Below, piece after piece: positions 30,161-44,285 of a stretch of 64,000 nucleotides of DNA. The position numbers were made by a program, and so were the translations under genes. The notes under the pieces were generated by a model. That model did not search any database. It had not been told where the DNA came from and was given only the letters and a program-made list of their open reading frames with translations. This stretch comes from Eulemur rufifrons (taxonomy: Eukaryota; Chordata; Mammalia; Primates; Lemuridae), in NCBI RefSeq assembly GCF_041146395.1, contig NC_091009.1, positions 3,937,501-4,001,500 on the forward strand, given 5' to 3'. The first letter of the stretch is position 1. Every line of letters begins with the position of its first letter.

Positions 30161-31826
30161 TTAACAGATAACCCTAACCCTGAACATAACACCCAACCCT
30201 GTTCCTATTTCTCCCCTTAACACGTAAACCTCACCGTGCGCCTAACTTTAACCTCTTATCCTAACGTTAATGCATAACACATTTCCTGAGTTCAACCCCT
30301 ATCCCATAATTCTAACCCTATCTCCTAGTCATCACTGTGACACCTAATCCCTAACCCTAATTCTAAACCGCTAACCCTAATCGTAACCCTACCTACAACC
30401 CTAACACTGACAGTAACCCTTACTTCTAACCCCAACGCTATGCCTAACAGAAACCCTAACCCTTGACCCTAACCCTTCACCCTAACCCCTAAGCCTTACC
30501 CTAACCCTTAACCCTAATCCTAATCCTAACCATTAAACCTAACCCTAGCTCTTAAAGCTAACCCTAAACCTTACCCTCACGACTAGACCTAACCCTGACA
30601 CTAACCTAACACCTAACCCTAACCAGAACCCCTAAAGCTAACCCTGAACCCTATCCCTAACCCTAGCAGTAAACTTTAACCCTAAATCTAAGCCCAACCC
30701 GTAACCCTAATCCTATCCTTTTACCCTAAAACTAACCCCTAAACCTAACCCCTATACCTCACCCTAACTCTAACCCCAATCCTAATTCTAACCATACCCC
30801 TTCATACAACACTAACTCCTAACCGCTAACCCTAACACTAACCAAAAACCCTAATCACTAATCCCTAACCCTAACGCTTAACCTTTACCCTAACCGTTAA
30901 CCCTCACCCTAAATCTTAACCCTGACCCTAACCTTAACCTTTAACTCTAAGCCTAACCCTTAACCCTACAGTAAGGATGACCCTTAATGCTAATGGGATC
31001 CCTTATCCCTAACCCTAACACTACAGCTAAAAATAACCCTAACCTTGGATCCTTAAACCTAACCCCTAACACTTACTTTAACCCCAAACCCTAACCCTAA
31101 TCCTAAGCATTAAACCTAACCCTATCTCTTAACCCTAACGCTAGCTCTTACCCTAACGCCTAGATCTAACCCTAAATCTAACCTACCGCCAAATCCTAAC
31201 CTTAAGCCCTAATGCTAAAACTAACCCTGAACCCTAAACCTACCCGGAACCGTTAACACTAACCCTATCCGTGAACCTTAACCCTGACCCTAACCATTAC
31301 CTGCACCCAAGCATTTAACCCTGACCCTAACCCTAATCCTTAATGATAACCCTAACACTAAACCCTAACCCTAAGCTGAACACTTATCCCTAATCCTATC
31401 CCTTAACCCTAACCCTAACCCTAATGCTACCTCCTAAACGTAACCCTAACCGTGACCAGTAAACCTAACCCTAACCTCTAACACAAACCATAGCACATAA
31501 CTCTAACCCTAAAACTAACCCTAACCCTAACCCTAACCCCAAACCCTAACTCTTAACCTGAACACTAAGCGTTAACTCTAACGCTAACTTTAAATCCTAA
31601 CCCTAATCCTAATCTTCAACCCTAAACCTAACACTTAACCCTAACCCTGTACCAAACCCTAACCCCTCATCTTAACCCTAACTTTAAACCTCAACCCTAA
31701 ACCAAAGTGTAACCGTTAAACCTAAGAGTAACCTTTAACCCTAACCCTAATCCCTAACCCTAACCCCTCACCCTAACACTAAACTTCATCCTTAACCCTA
31801 ACCAGAATCCTAACCCTAAATCTAAT
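29949..31826. repeat. 1,878-bp telomere-like super-repeat, unit near-identical to next
   Basis: This unit and the next (31,827-33,704) share the same private variants over most of their length (e.g. ACCGCCAAATCC at ~31,186 and ~33,062; CCTGAGTTCAACCCC at ~30,285 and ~32,163; AATGATAACCC at ~31,344 and ~33,220). That points to a recent tandem duplication of one unit. Confidence 0.88.
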
Positions 31827-32037
31827 TCTCAGACTTCTTGCTTTCTTAGAGTTTAGAAAGCCTGCAATCCTCCCATGCCATGCGTGAAAGGAGGCTCTAC
31901 CACTGTGACCTGCATGAAACCCACGGGCCCATACCCAGAGTATGATAGAGTGGGTTACCGGGTACTTTCCCAGCCCCCTAAACTCCCCCCGCCCACCTAA
32001 TGCAGACAGGGCTCGTGCGCTAAGCATAAACAATACC
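31827..32037. repeat. Core type A, copy 3
   Basis: 1,878 bp after copy 2 and nearly identical to it; a visible difference is CATGCGTGAAAGG here against CATGCTTGAAAGG in copy 2. Confidence 0.93.
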
Positions 32038-33704
32038 TTTAACAGATAACCCTAACCCTGAACATAACACCCAACCCTGTTCCTATTTCTCCCCTTAACA
32101 CGTAAACCTCACCGTGCGCCTAACTTTAACCTCTTATCCTAACGTTAATGCATAACACATTTCCTGAGTTCAACCCCTATCCCATAATTCTAACCCTATC
32201 TCCTAGTCATCACTGTGACACCTAATCCCTAACCCTAATTCTAAACCGCTAACCCTAATCGTAACCCTACCTACAACCCTAACACTGACAGTAACCCTTA
32301 CTTCTAACCCCAACGCTATGCCTAACAGAAACCCTAACCCTTGACCCTAACCCTTCACCCTAACCCCTAAGCCTTACCCTAACCCTTAACCCTAATCCTA
32401 ATCCTAACCATTAAACCTAACCCTAGCTCTTAAAGCTAACCCTAAACCTTACCCTCACGACTAGACCTAACCCTGACACTAACCTAACACCTAACCCTAA
32501 CCAGAACCCCTAAAGCTAACCCTGAACCCTATCCCTAACCCTAGCAGTAAACTTTAACCCTAAATCTAAGCCCAACCCGTAACCCTAATCCTATCCTTTT
32601 ACCCTAAAACTAACCCCTAAACCTAACCCCTATACCTCACCCTAACTCTAACCCCAATCCTAATTCTAACCATACCCCTTCATACAACACTAACTCCTAA
32701 CCGCTAACCCTAACACTAACCAAAAACCCTAATCACTAATCCCTAACCCTAACGCTTAACCTTTACCCTAACCGTTAACCCTCACCCTAAATCTTAACCC
32801 TGACCCTAACCTTAACCTTTAACTCTAAGCCTAACCCTTAACCCTACAGTAAGGATGACCCTTAATGCTAATGGGATCCCTTATCCCTAACCCTAACACT
32901 ACAGCTAAAAATAACCCTAACCTTGGATCCTTAAACCTAACCCCTAACACTTACTTTAACCCCAAACCCTAACCCTAATCCTAAGCATTAAACCTAACCC
33001 TATCTCTTAACCCTAACGCTAGCTCTTACCCTAACGCCTAGATCTAACCCTAAATCTAACCTACCGCCAAATCCTAACCTTAAGCCCTAATGCTAAAACT
33101 AACCCTGAACCCTAAACCTACCCGGAACCGTTAACACTAACCCTATCCGTGAACCTTAACCCTGACCCTAACCATTACCTGCACCCAAGCATTTAACCCT
33201 GACCCTAACCCTAATCCTTAATGATAACCCTAACACTAAACCCTAACCCTAAGCTGAACACTTATCCCTAATCCTATCCCTTAACCCTAACCCTAACCCT
33301 AATGCTACCTCCTAAACGTAACCCTAACCGTGACCAGTAAACCTAACCCTAACCTCTAACACAAACCATAGCACATAACTCTAACCCTAAAACTAACCCT
33401 AACCCTAACCCTAACCCCAAACCCTAACTCTTAACCTGAACACTAAGCGTTAACTCTAACGCTAACTTTAAATCCTAACCCTAATCCTAATCTTCAACCC
33501 TAAACCTAACACTTAACCCTAACCCTGTACCAAACCCTAACCCCTCATCTTAACCCTAACTTTAAACCTCAACCCTAAACCAAAGTGTAACCGTTAAACC
33601 TAAGAGTAACCTTTAACCCTAACCCTAATCCCTAACCCTAACCCCTCACCCTAACACTAAACTTCATCCTTAACCCTAACCAGAATCCTAACCCTAAATC
33701 TAAT
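31827..33704. repeat. 1,878-bp telomere-like super-repeat, duplicated unit
   Basis: Second member of the near-identical pair described at 29,949-31,826. Confidence 0.88.
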
Positions 33705-33915
33705 TCTCAGACTTCTTGCTTTCTTAGAGTTTAGAAAGCCTGCAATCCTCCCATGCCATGCGTGAAAGGAGGCTCTACCACTGTGTCCTGCATGAAACCC
33801 ACGGGCCCATACCCAGAGTATGATAGAGTGGGTTCCCGGGTACAATCCCAGCCCCCTAAACTCCCCCCGCCCGCCTAATGCAGACAGGGCCCGTGCGCTA
33901 AGCATAAACAATACC
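33705..33915. repeat. Core type A, copy 4
   Basis: 1,878 bp after copy 3, but it carries the copy-1 variants (TTCCCGGGTACAATCC, GGGCCCGTGC), so the duplication seen in the preceding units ends near here. Confidence 0.93.
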
Positions 33916-36318
33916 TTTAACAGATAACCCTAACTCTGAACATAACACCCAACCCTGTTCCTATTTCTCCCCTTAACACGTAAACCTCACCGTGCGCCTA
34001 ACTTTAACCTCTTATCCTAACGTTAATGCATAACCCATTTCCTGAGAACAACCCCTATCCCATAATTCTAACCCTATCTCGTAGTCATCACTGTGACACC
34101 TAATCCCTAACCCTAATTCTAAACCGCTAACCCTAACCGTAACCCTACCTACAACCCTAACACTGACAGTAACCCTTACTTCTAACCCCAACGCTATGCC
34201 TAACAAAACCCTAACCCTTCACCCTAACCCTTCACCCTAACCCCTAAACTTTACCCTAACCCTTAACCCTAATCCTAATCCTAACCATTAAACCTAACCC
34301 TAGCTCTTAAAGCTAACCCTAAACCTTACCCTCACGACGAGACCTAACCCTGACACTAACCTAACACCTAACCCTAACCAGAACCCCTAAAGCTAACCCT
34401 GAACCCTATCCCTAACCCTAGCAGTAAACTTTAACCCGAAACCTAAGCCCAACCCATAACTCTAATCCTATCCTTTTACCCTAAAACTACTCCCTAAACC
34501 TAACCCCTATACCTCACCCTAACTCTAACCCCAATCCTAATTCTAACCATGCCCCTTCATAAAACACTAACTCCTAACCGCTAACCCTAACACTAACCAA
34601 ATCCCTAATCACTAATCCCTAACCCTAACGCTTAACCTTTACCCTAACCGTTAACCCTCACCCTAAATCTTAACACTGACCCTAACCTTAACCTTTAACT
34701 CTAAGCCTAACCCTTAACCCTACAGTAAGGAAGACCCTTAATGCTAATGGGATCCCTTATCCCTAACCCTAACACTACAGCTAAAAATAACCCTAACCTT
34801 GGATCCTTAAACCTAACCCCTAACACTTACTTTAACCCCAAACCCTAACCCTACTCCTAAGGAATAAACCTAACCCTATCTCTTAACCCTAACGCTAGCC
34901 CTTACCCTAACGCCTAGATCTAACCCTAAATCTAACCTACCTCCTAATCCTAACCTTAAGCCCTAATGCTAACACTAACCCTGAACCCTAAACCTACCCG
35001 TAACCCTTAACGCTAACCCTATCCGTGAACCTTAACACTGACCCTAATCATTACCCGCACCCAAGCATTTAACCCTGACCCTAACCCTAATCCTTAATGC
35101 TAACCCTAACACTAAACCCTAACCCTAAGCACAACACTTAACCCTAATCCTATCCCTTAACCCTAACCCTAACCCTAATGCTATCCGCTAAACGTAACCC
35201 TAACCGTGACCAGTAAACCTAACCCTAACCTCTAACACAAACCATAGCACATAACTCTAACCCTAAAACTAACCCTAACCCTAACCCTAACCCTAAACTC
35301 TAACTCTTAACCTTAACCCTAAGCATTAACTCTCACGCTAACCTTTAATCCTAACCCTAATCCTAATCTTCAACCCTAACCCTAACCCTTAACCCTAATT
35401 CTAATCCTAACCATTAAACCTAACCCTAGCTCTTAACGCTAACCCTAAACCTTTCCCTCACGACTAGACCTAACCCTGACACTAACCTGACACCTAATCC
35501 TAACCAGAACCCCTAAAGCTAACCCTGAACCCTATCCCTAACCCTAGCAGTAAAGTTTAAACCTAAACCAAAGCCCAACCCGTAACCCTAATCCTATCCT
35601 TTTACCCTAAAACTAACCCCTAATCCTAACCCCTATACCTCACCCTAACTCTAACCCCAATCCTAATTCTAACCATACCCCTTCATAAAACACTAACTCC
35701 TAACCGCTAACCCTAACACTAACCAAAAACCCTAATCACTAATCCCTAACCCTAACGCTTAACCTTTACCCTGACCGTAAACCCTCACCCTAAATCTTAA
35801 CACTGACCCTAACCTTAACCTTTAACTCTAAGCCTAACCCTTAACCCTACAGTAAGGAAGACCCTTAATGCTAATGGTATCCCTTATCCCTAACCCTAAC
35901 ACTACAGCTAAAAATAACCCTAACCTTGGATCCTTAAACCTAACCCCTCACACTTACTTTAACCCCAAACCCTAACCCTAATCCTAAGCATTAAACCTAA
36001 CCCTATCTCTTAACCCTAACGCTAGCCCTTACCCTAACGCCTAGATCTAACCCTAAATCTAACCTACCGCCTAATCCTAACCTTCAGCCCTAATGCTAAC
36101 ACTAACCCTGAACCCTAAACCTACCCGTAACCCTTAACACTAACCCTATCTGTGAACCTTAACCCTTACCCTAACCATTACACGCACACAAGCATTTCAC
36201 CCTGACCCGAACCCTAATCCTTAATGATAACCCTAACCCTAAGCCCTAACCCTAAGCCCTCACCCTAACACTAAACTTAATCCTTAACCCTAACCATAAT
36301 CCTAACCCTAAATCTAGT

Positions 36319-36529
36319 TCTCAGACTTCTTGCTTTCTTAGAGTTTAGAAAGCCTGCAATCCTCCCATGCCATGCGTGAAAGGAGGCTCTACCACTGTAT
36401 CCTGCATGAAACCCACGGGCCCATACCCAAAGTATGATAGAGTGGGTTCCCGGGTACAATCCCAGCCCCCTAAACTCCCCCCGCCTGCCTAATGCAGACA
36501 GGGCCCGTGCGCTAAGCATAAACAATACC
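36319..36529. repeat. Core type A, copy 5
   Basis: 2,614 bp after copy 4, so 736 bp longer than one period because part of a unit is repeated between ~35,385 and ~36,235. Its variants CTAGTTCTCAGAC and CCAAAGTATGATAG are shared only with the core at 41,446. Confidence 0.93.
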
Positions 36530-37889
36530 TTTAACAGATATCCCTAACCCTGAACATAACACCCAACCCTGTTCCTATTTCTCCCCTTAACACGTAAACC
36601 TCACCGTGCACCTAACTTTAACCTCTTATCCTAACGTTAATGCATAACCCATTTCCTGAGAACAACCCCTATCCCATAATTCTAACCCTATCTCCTAGTC
36701 ATCACTGTGACACCTAATCCCTAACCCTAATTCTACACCGCTAACCCTAACCGTAACCCTACCTACAACCCTAACACTGACAGTAACCCTTACTTCTAAC
36801 CCCAACGCTATGCCTAACAAAAACCCTAACCCTTGACCCTAACCCTTGACCCTAACCCCTAAGCCTTAACCTAACCTTTAACCCTAATCCTAATCCTAAT
36901 CATTAAACCTAATCCTAGGTCTTAAAGCTCACCCTAAACCTTACTCTCACGACTAGACCTAACCCTGACACTAACATAATACCTAACCCTAACAATAACC
37001 CCTAAAGCTGACCTTGAACCCTATCCCTAACCCTAGCAGTAAACTTTAACCCTAAACGTAAGCCCAACCCATAACCCTAATCCTACCTTTTACCCTAAAA
37101 CTAACCCCTAAACCTAACCCCTATACCTAACCCTAACTCTAACCCCAATCCTAATTCTAACCATACCCCTTCATACAACACGAACTCCTAACGTCTAACC
37201 CTAACACTAACCAAAAACCCTAATCGCTAATCCCTAACCCTATCGCTTAACCTTTACCCTAACCGTTAACCCTCACCCTAAATCTTAACACTGACCCTAA
37301 CCTTAACTTTTAACTCTAAGCCTAACCCTTAACCCTACAGTAAGGAAGACCCTTAATGCTAATGGGATCCCTTATCCCTAACCCTAACACTACAGCTAAA
37401 AATAACCCTAACCTTGGATCCTTAAACCTAACCCCTAACACTTACTTTAACCCCAAACCCTAACCCTAATCCTAAGCATTAAACCTAACCCTATCTCTTA
37501 ACCCTAACCCTAGCCCTTACCCTAACGCCTAGTTCTAACCCTAAATCTAACCTCCCGCCTAATCCTAACCTTAAGCCCTAATGCTAACGCTAACCCTGAA
37601 CCCTAAACCTACCCCGTAACCCTTAACACGAACCCTATCCGTAAACCTTAACCCTGACCCTAACCATTACCCGCACCCAAGCATTTAACCCTGACCCTAA
37701 CCCTAATCCTTAATGATAACCCTAACACTAAACCCTAACCCTAAGCCCAACACTTAACCCTAATCCTATCCCTTAACCCGAACCCTAACCCTAACCCTAA
37801 TGCTAACCCCTAAAAGTAACCCTAACCGTGAACAGTAAACCTAACCCTAACCTCTAACACAAACCATAGAACATAACTCTAACCCTAAA

Positions 37890-37920
<31 letters not shown>

Positions 37921-38196
37921 TCTTAACCTTAACCCTAAGCGTTAACTCTCACGCTAACCTTTAATCCTAACCCTAATCCTAATCTTCAACCCTAAACCTA
38001 ACACTTAACCCTAACCCTGTATCAAACCCTAACCCCTCATCTTAACCCTCACCTTAAACCTCAACCCTAAACCAAAGTGTAACCGTTAAATCTAAGAGTA
38101 ACCTTTAACCCTAACCGTAATCCCTAACCCTAAGCCCTCACCCTAACACTAAACTTCATCCTTAACCCTAACCATAACCCTAACCCTAAATCTAAT

Positions 38197-38395
38197 TTTC
38201 AGACTTCTTGCTTTCTTAGAGTTTAGAAAGCCTGCAATCCTCCCATGCCATGCGTGAAAGGAGGATCTGCCACAGTGTCCTGCATGAATCCCAGAGGCCC
38301 ATACACTGCGTGTGGTAGAGTGGGTTCCCAGCGACCATCACAGACACCTAACTTTGCCTCCTAGGGCATACAGGTCCAGTGCCCTAAGCATAAAC
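38197..38395. repeat. Core type B, copy 1
   Basis: 1,878 bp after core A copy 5. It starts like type A (CAGACTTCTTGCTTTC), then diverges: CACAGTGTCCTGCATG, GTTCCCAGCGACCATC and CTTTGCCTCCTAGGGC. It lacks the C-rich tract of type A. Confidence 0.9.
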
Positions 38396-39158
38396 CCTAC
38401 CCCTCACCCATAAGCCTAACCCACAACATAACACCTAACCCTGATCCTACTGCTCACCTTAACAGGTAAACCTCACCATAACCCTCACTTTAACCCCATA
38501 TCTTAACGTTAATGCATGACACCCTGAGAACAAGCCCTATACCGTCATTATGACCCTATCTCCTAGCTATAACCGTAACACCTAATCCCTAATTCTGAAA
38601 CGCCAACCCTAACCTTAACCCGACCAACAACACTAACACTAACCCTAACCCCTTACCCTAATCTTACGCCTAAAAGTAACCCTAACCGTTGATCCTTAGT
38701 CATAACCCCTAACCTTAACCCTAACCCTTAACCCTATTCCCAATCCTAACCATTAAACAGAACCCTAACTCTTAACCCTAACCCTAACCTTTACCCTAAT
38801 GCCTAGAGATCTAACCCCAACACTGACCTACAGTTAACACTAACCCCAACCCCTAATGCTAACCTTAAACCTGAACCAAGCTCCTAACCCTTAACCCTAA
38901 CACTATCCCTAACCCCTAAGCCTAACCCCAACTGTTAACCCTCTAACCCTCACCCTGAATCCTAACCCTATCCCTTAACCCTAACCCCTAACCCTAACGC
39001 TAACTCCAACCCTAAACTTTACCCTGGCCCCCTAACCCAGACTTAACACCTTATCCCTAACACTAACTCTAACCCTAACCACTAATCCGTAGCACCTAAC
39101 CCTGACTCGAAACCTAACCCCTAACACGAAAAACCCTAACCCCAACCCCAACCCTAAT

Positions 39159-39345
39159 TCTCACACTACTTCCATTCCCAGAGTGAAGCAAGCCTACAAT
39201 ACAGCCATGCCATGTGTGAGATGAGGCTCCGCCTGAGTCCTGCATGGAGGTCCTCTCCCAAGGCCCAGGGAATGATGTTGTGCTTTCGTGGTGACTCCGA
39301 CCGCACCCCTCTCACCGTAGATTAACCAGGTCCAGTGCCCTTAAA
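39159..39345. repeat. Core type C, copy 1
   Basis: 962 bp after the type B core. It starts TCTCACACTACTTCCATTCC and holds GTGAGATGAGGCTCCGCC, GGGAATGATGTTGTGC and ATTAACCAGGTCCAGTGCC. It is related to type A only in outline (CATGCCATG, CCTGCATG, CCCAGGG/CCCAGAG). Confidence 0.9.
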
Positions 39346-39860
39346 CTGACCGCTAAAGCTAAGCCCTACTACCAACGCTAACCCCTGACCCTGAACCTAA
39401 GCCCCGAGCCTAAAGCCCAACATTAACTCTAGACCCTTACCCTAAACCTAATCCCTAACCCTAATGCTAACCCCTAAACCCAACCCTAACCGTGAACAGT
39501 AAACCTAACCCTAACCCCTAACACAAACCATAGCACATAACTCTAACCCTAAATCTAACCCTAAGCCTAACCGAAAACCCTAACTCTTAACCTTAACCCT
39601 AAGTGTTAACTCTCACGCTAACCTTTAATCCTAACCCTAATCCTAATCTTCAACCCTAAACCTAACACTTAACCCTAAACGTCTACCAAACCCTTACCCC
39701 TCATCTTAACCCTAACCGTAAACCTCAACCCTAAACCGAACTGTAACCGTTAAACCTAAGAGTAACCTTTAACCCTAACCCTAATCCCTAACCTTAAGCC
39801 CTCACCCTAACACTAAACTTCATCCTTAACCCTAACCATAACCCTAACCCTAAATCTAAT

Positions 39861-40070
39861 TCTCAGACTTCTTGCTTTCTTAGAGTTTAGAAAGCCTGCC
39901 ATCCTCCCATGCCATGCGTGAAAGGAGGCTCTACCACTGTGTCCTGCATGAAACCCACGGGCCCATACCCAGAGTATGATAGAGTGTGTTCCCGGGTACA
40001 ATCCCAGCCCCCTAAACTCCCCCCGCCCGCCCAATGCAGACAGGGCCCGTGCGCTAAGCATAAAAATACC
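39861..40070. repeat. Core type A, copy 6
   Basis: 702 bp after core C copy 1. Private variants GCCTGCCATCC and CGCCCGCCCAATGCAG, with TAAAAATACC at its end. The last two are also found in the core at 48,522. A minus-strand frame of 96 codons spans it. Confidence 0.92.
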
Positions 40071-41445
40071 TTTAACAGATAACCCTAACCCTGAACGTAA
40101 CACCCAACCCTGTTCCTATTTCTCCCCTTAACACGTAAACCTCACCGTGAGCCTAACTTTAACCTCTTATCCTAACGTTAATGCATAACCCATTCCCTGA
40201 GAACAACCCCTATCCCATAATTCTAACCCTATCTCCTAGTCATAACTGTAACACCTAATCCCTAACCCTAATTCTGAACTGCTAACCCTAACCGTAACCC
40301 TACCTACAACCCTAACACTGACTGTAACCCTTACTTAAAAACCCAACTCTATGCCTAACAAAAACCCTAACCCTTCACCCTAACCCCTAAGCCTTACCCT
40401 AACCCTTATTCCCTGAGAACAACCCCTATCCCATAATTCTAACCCTCTCTCCCAGTCATCACTGGGACACCTAATCCCTAACCCTAACCCTAACCCTAAC
40501 GCTTAATCTTTACCCTAACCGTTAACCCTCACCCTAATTCTTAACACTGACCCTAACCTTAACCTTTAACTCTAAGCCTAACACTTAACCCTACAGTAAG
40601 GAAGACCCTTAATGCTAATGGGATCCCTTTTCCCTAACCCTAACACTACAGCTAAAAATAACCCTAACCTTGGATCCTTAAACCTAACCCCTAACACTTA
40701 CTTTAACCCCAAACCCTAACCCTAATCCTAAGCATTAAACCTAACCCTATCTCTTAACCCTAACGCTAGCCCTTACCCTAACGCCTAGATCTAACCCTAA
40801 ATCTAACCTACCGCATAATCCTAACCTTCAGCCCTAATGCTAACACTAACCCTGAACCCTAAACCTACCCGTAACCCTTAACACTAACCCTATCTGTGAA
40901 CCTTAACCCTTACCCTAACCATTACACGCACACAAGCATTTCACCCTGACCCGAACCCTAATCCTTAATGATAACCCTAACACTAAACCCTAACCCTAAG
41001 CCCAACAGATAACCCTAATCCTATCCCTTAACCCTAACCCTAACCCTAATGCTAACCCGTAAACGTAACCCGAACCGTGACCAGTAAACCTAACCCTAAC
41101 CTCTAACACAAACCATAGCACATAACTCTAACCCTAAAACTAACCCTAACCCTAACCCTAACACCTAACTCTTAACCTTAACCCTAAGCGTTAACTCTCA
41201 CGCTAACCTTTAATCCTAACCCTAATCCTAATCTTCAACCCTAAACCTAACACTTAACCCTAACCCTGTACCAAACCCTAACCCCTCATCTTAACCCTAA
41301 CCGTAAACCTCAACCCTAAACCAAAGTGTAACTGTTAAACCTAAGAGTAACCTTTAACCCTAACCCTAATCCCTAACCCTAAGCCCTCACCCTAACACTA
41401 AACTTAATCCTTAACCCTAACCATAATCCTAACCCTAAATCTAGT

Positions 41446-41656
41446 TCTCAGACTTCTTGCTTTCTTAGAGTTTAGAAAGCCTGCAATCCTCCCATGCCAT
41501 GCGTGAAAGGAGGCTCTACCACTGTATCCTGCATGAAACCCACGGGCCCATACCCAAAGTATGATAGAGTGGGTTCCCGGGTACAATCCCAGCCCCCTAA
41601 ACTCCCCCCGCCTGCCTAATGCAGACAGGGCCCGTGCGCTAAGCATAAACAATACC
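41446..41656. repeat. Core type A, copy 7
   Basis: 5,127 bp after copy 5 with the same private variants; the two 82-codon minus-strand frames translate identically. Confidence 0.93.
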
Positions 41657-43016
41657 TTTAACAGATATCCCTAACCCTGAACATAACACCCAACCCTGTT
41701 CCTATTTCTCCCCTTAACACGTAAACCTCACCGTGCACCTAACTTTAACCTCTTATCCTAACGTTAATGCATAACCCATTTCCTGAGAACAACCCCTATC
41801 CCATAATTCTAACCCTATCACCTAGTCATCACTGTGACACCTAATCCCTAACCCTAATTCTACACCGCTAACCCTAACCGTAACCCTACCTACAACCCTA
41901 ACACTGACAGTAACCCTTACTTCTAACCCCAACGCTATGCCTAACAAAAACCCTAACCCTTGACCCTAACCCTTGACCCTAACCCCTAAGCCTTAACCTA
42001 ACCTTTAACCCTAATCCTAATCCTAATCATTAAACCTAATCCTAGGTCTTAAAGCTCACCCTAAACCTTACTCTCACGACTAGACCTAACCCTGACACTA
42101 ACATAGCACCTAACCCTAACAATAACCCCTAAAGCTGACCTTGAACCCTATCCCTAACCCTAGCAGTAAACTTTAACCCTAAACGTAAGCCCAACCCATA
42201 ACCCTAATCCTACCTTTTACCCTAAAACTAACCCCTAAACCTAACCCCTATACCTAACCCTAACTCTAACCCCAATCCTAATTCTAACCATACCCCTTCA
42301 TACAACACGAACTCCTAACGTCTAACCCTAACACTAACCAAAAACCCTAATCGCTAATCCCTAACCCTATCGCTTAACCTTTACCCTAACCGTTAACCCT
42401 CACCCTAAATCTTAACACTGACCCTAACCTTAACTTTTAACTCTAAGCCTAACCCTTAACCCTACAGTAAGGAAGACCCTTAATGCTAATGGGATTCCTT
42501 ATCCCTAACCCTAACACTACAGCTAAAAATAACCCTAACCTTTGATCCTTAAACCTAACCCCTAACACTTACTTTAACCCCAAACCCTAACCCTAATCCT
42601 AAGCATTAAACCTAACCCTATCTCTTAACCCTAACCCTAGCCCTTACCCTAACGCCTAGTTCTAACCCTAAATCTAACCTCCCGCCTAATCCTAACCTTA
42701 AGCCCTAATGCTAACGCTAACCCTGAACCCTAAACCTACCCCGTAACCCTTAACACGAACCCTATCCGTAAACCTTAACCCTGACCCTAACCATTACCCG
42801 CACCCAAGCATTTAACCCTGACCCTAACCCTAATCCTTAATGATAACCCTAACACTAAACCCTAACCCTAAGCCCAACACTTAACCCTAATCCTATCCCT
42901 TAACCCGAACCCTAACCCTAACCCTAATGCTAACCCCTAAAAGTAACCCTAACCGTGAACAGTAAACCTAACCCTAACCTCTAACACAAACCATAGAACA
43001 TAACTCTAACCCTAAA

Positions 43017-43047
<31 letters not shown>

Positions 43048-43323
43048 TCTTAACCTTAACCCTAAGCGTTAACTCTCACGCTAACCTTTAATCCTAACCC
43101 TAATCCTAATCTTCAACCCTAAACCTAACACTTAACCCTAACCCTGTATCAAACCCTAACCCCTCATCTTAACCCTCACCTTAAACCTCAACCCTAAACC
43201 AAAGTATAACCGTTAAATCTAAGAGTAACCTTTAACCCTAACCGTAATCCCTAACCCTAAGCCCTCACCCTAACACTAAACTTCATCCTTAACCCTAACC
43301 ATAACCCTAACCCTAAATCTAAT

Positions 43324-43520
43324 TCTCAGACTTCTTGCTTTCTTAGAGTTTAGAAAGCCTGCAATCCTCCCATGCCATGCGTGAAAGGAGGATCTGCCAC
43401 AGTGTCCTGCATGAATCCCAGAGGCCCATACACTGCGTGCGGTAGAGTGGGTTCCCAGCGACCATCACAGACACCTAACTTTGCCTCCTAGGGCATACAG
43501 GTCCAGTGCCCTAAGCATAA
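43324..43520. repeat. Core type B, copy 2
   Basis: 1,878 bp after core A copy 7 and 5,127 bp after core B copy 1, from which it differs at only a few bases (e.g. GCGTGCGGTAG for GCGTGTGGTAG). Confidence 0.9.
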
Positions 43521-44285
43521 ACCCTACCCCTCACCCATAAGCCTAACCCACAACATAACACCTAACCCTGATCCTACTGCTCACCTTAACAGGCAAACCT
43601 CACCATAACCCTCACTTTAACCCCATATCTTAACGTTAATGCATGACACCCTGAGAACAAGCCCTATACCGTCATTATAACCCTAACTCCTAGCTATAAC
43701 CGTAACACCTAATCCCTAATTCTGAAACGCCAACCCTAACCTTAACCCGACCAACAACACTAACACTAACCCTAACCCCTTACCCTATTCTTACGCCTAA
43801 AAGTAACCCTAACCGTTGATCCTTAGTCATAACCCCTAACCTTAACCCTAACCCTTAACCCTATTCCCAATCCTAACCATTAAACAGAACCCTAACTCTT
43901 AACCCTAACCCTAACCTTTACCCTAATGCCTAGAGATCTAACCCCAACACTGACCTACAGTTAACACTAACCCCAACCCCTAATGCTAACCTTAAACCTG
44001 AACCAAGCTCCTAACCCTTAACCCTAACACTATCCCTAACCCCTAAGCCTAACCCCAACTGTTAACCCTCTAACCCTCACCCTGAATCCTAACCCTATCC
44101 CTTAACCCTAACCCCTAACCCTAACGCTAACTCCAACCCTAAACTTTACCCTGGCCCCCTAACCCAGACTTAACACCTTATCCCTAACACTAACTCTAAC
44201 CCTAACCACTAATCTGTAGCACCTAACCCTGACTCGAAACCTAACCCCTAACACGAAAAACCCTAACCCCAACCCCAACCCTAAT

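Larger units (their letters stand above)
36240..40240. repeat. 5,127-bp super-repeat segment, copy 1 (cores A-B-C-A)
   Basis: Contains cores at 36,319 (A), 38,197 (B), 39,159 (C) and 39,861 (A). Each has a partner 5,127 bp later (5,126 for the last, after a 1-bp deletion). Similarity fades near 40,240 and 45,366. Edges are approximate. Confidence 0.87.
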
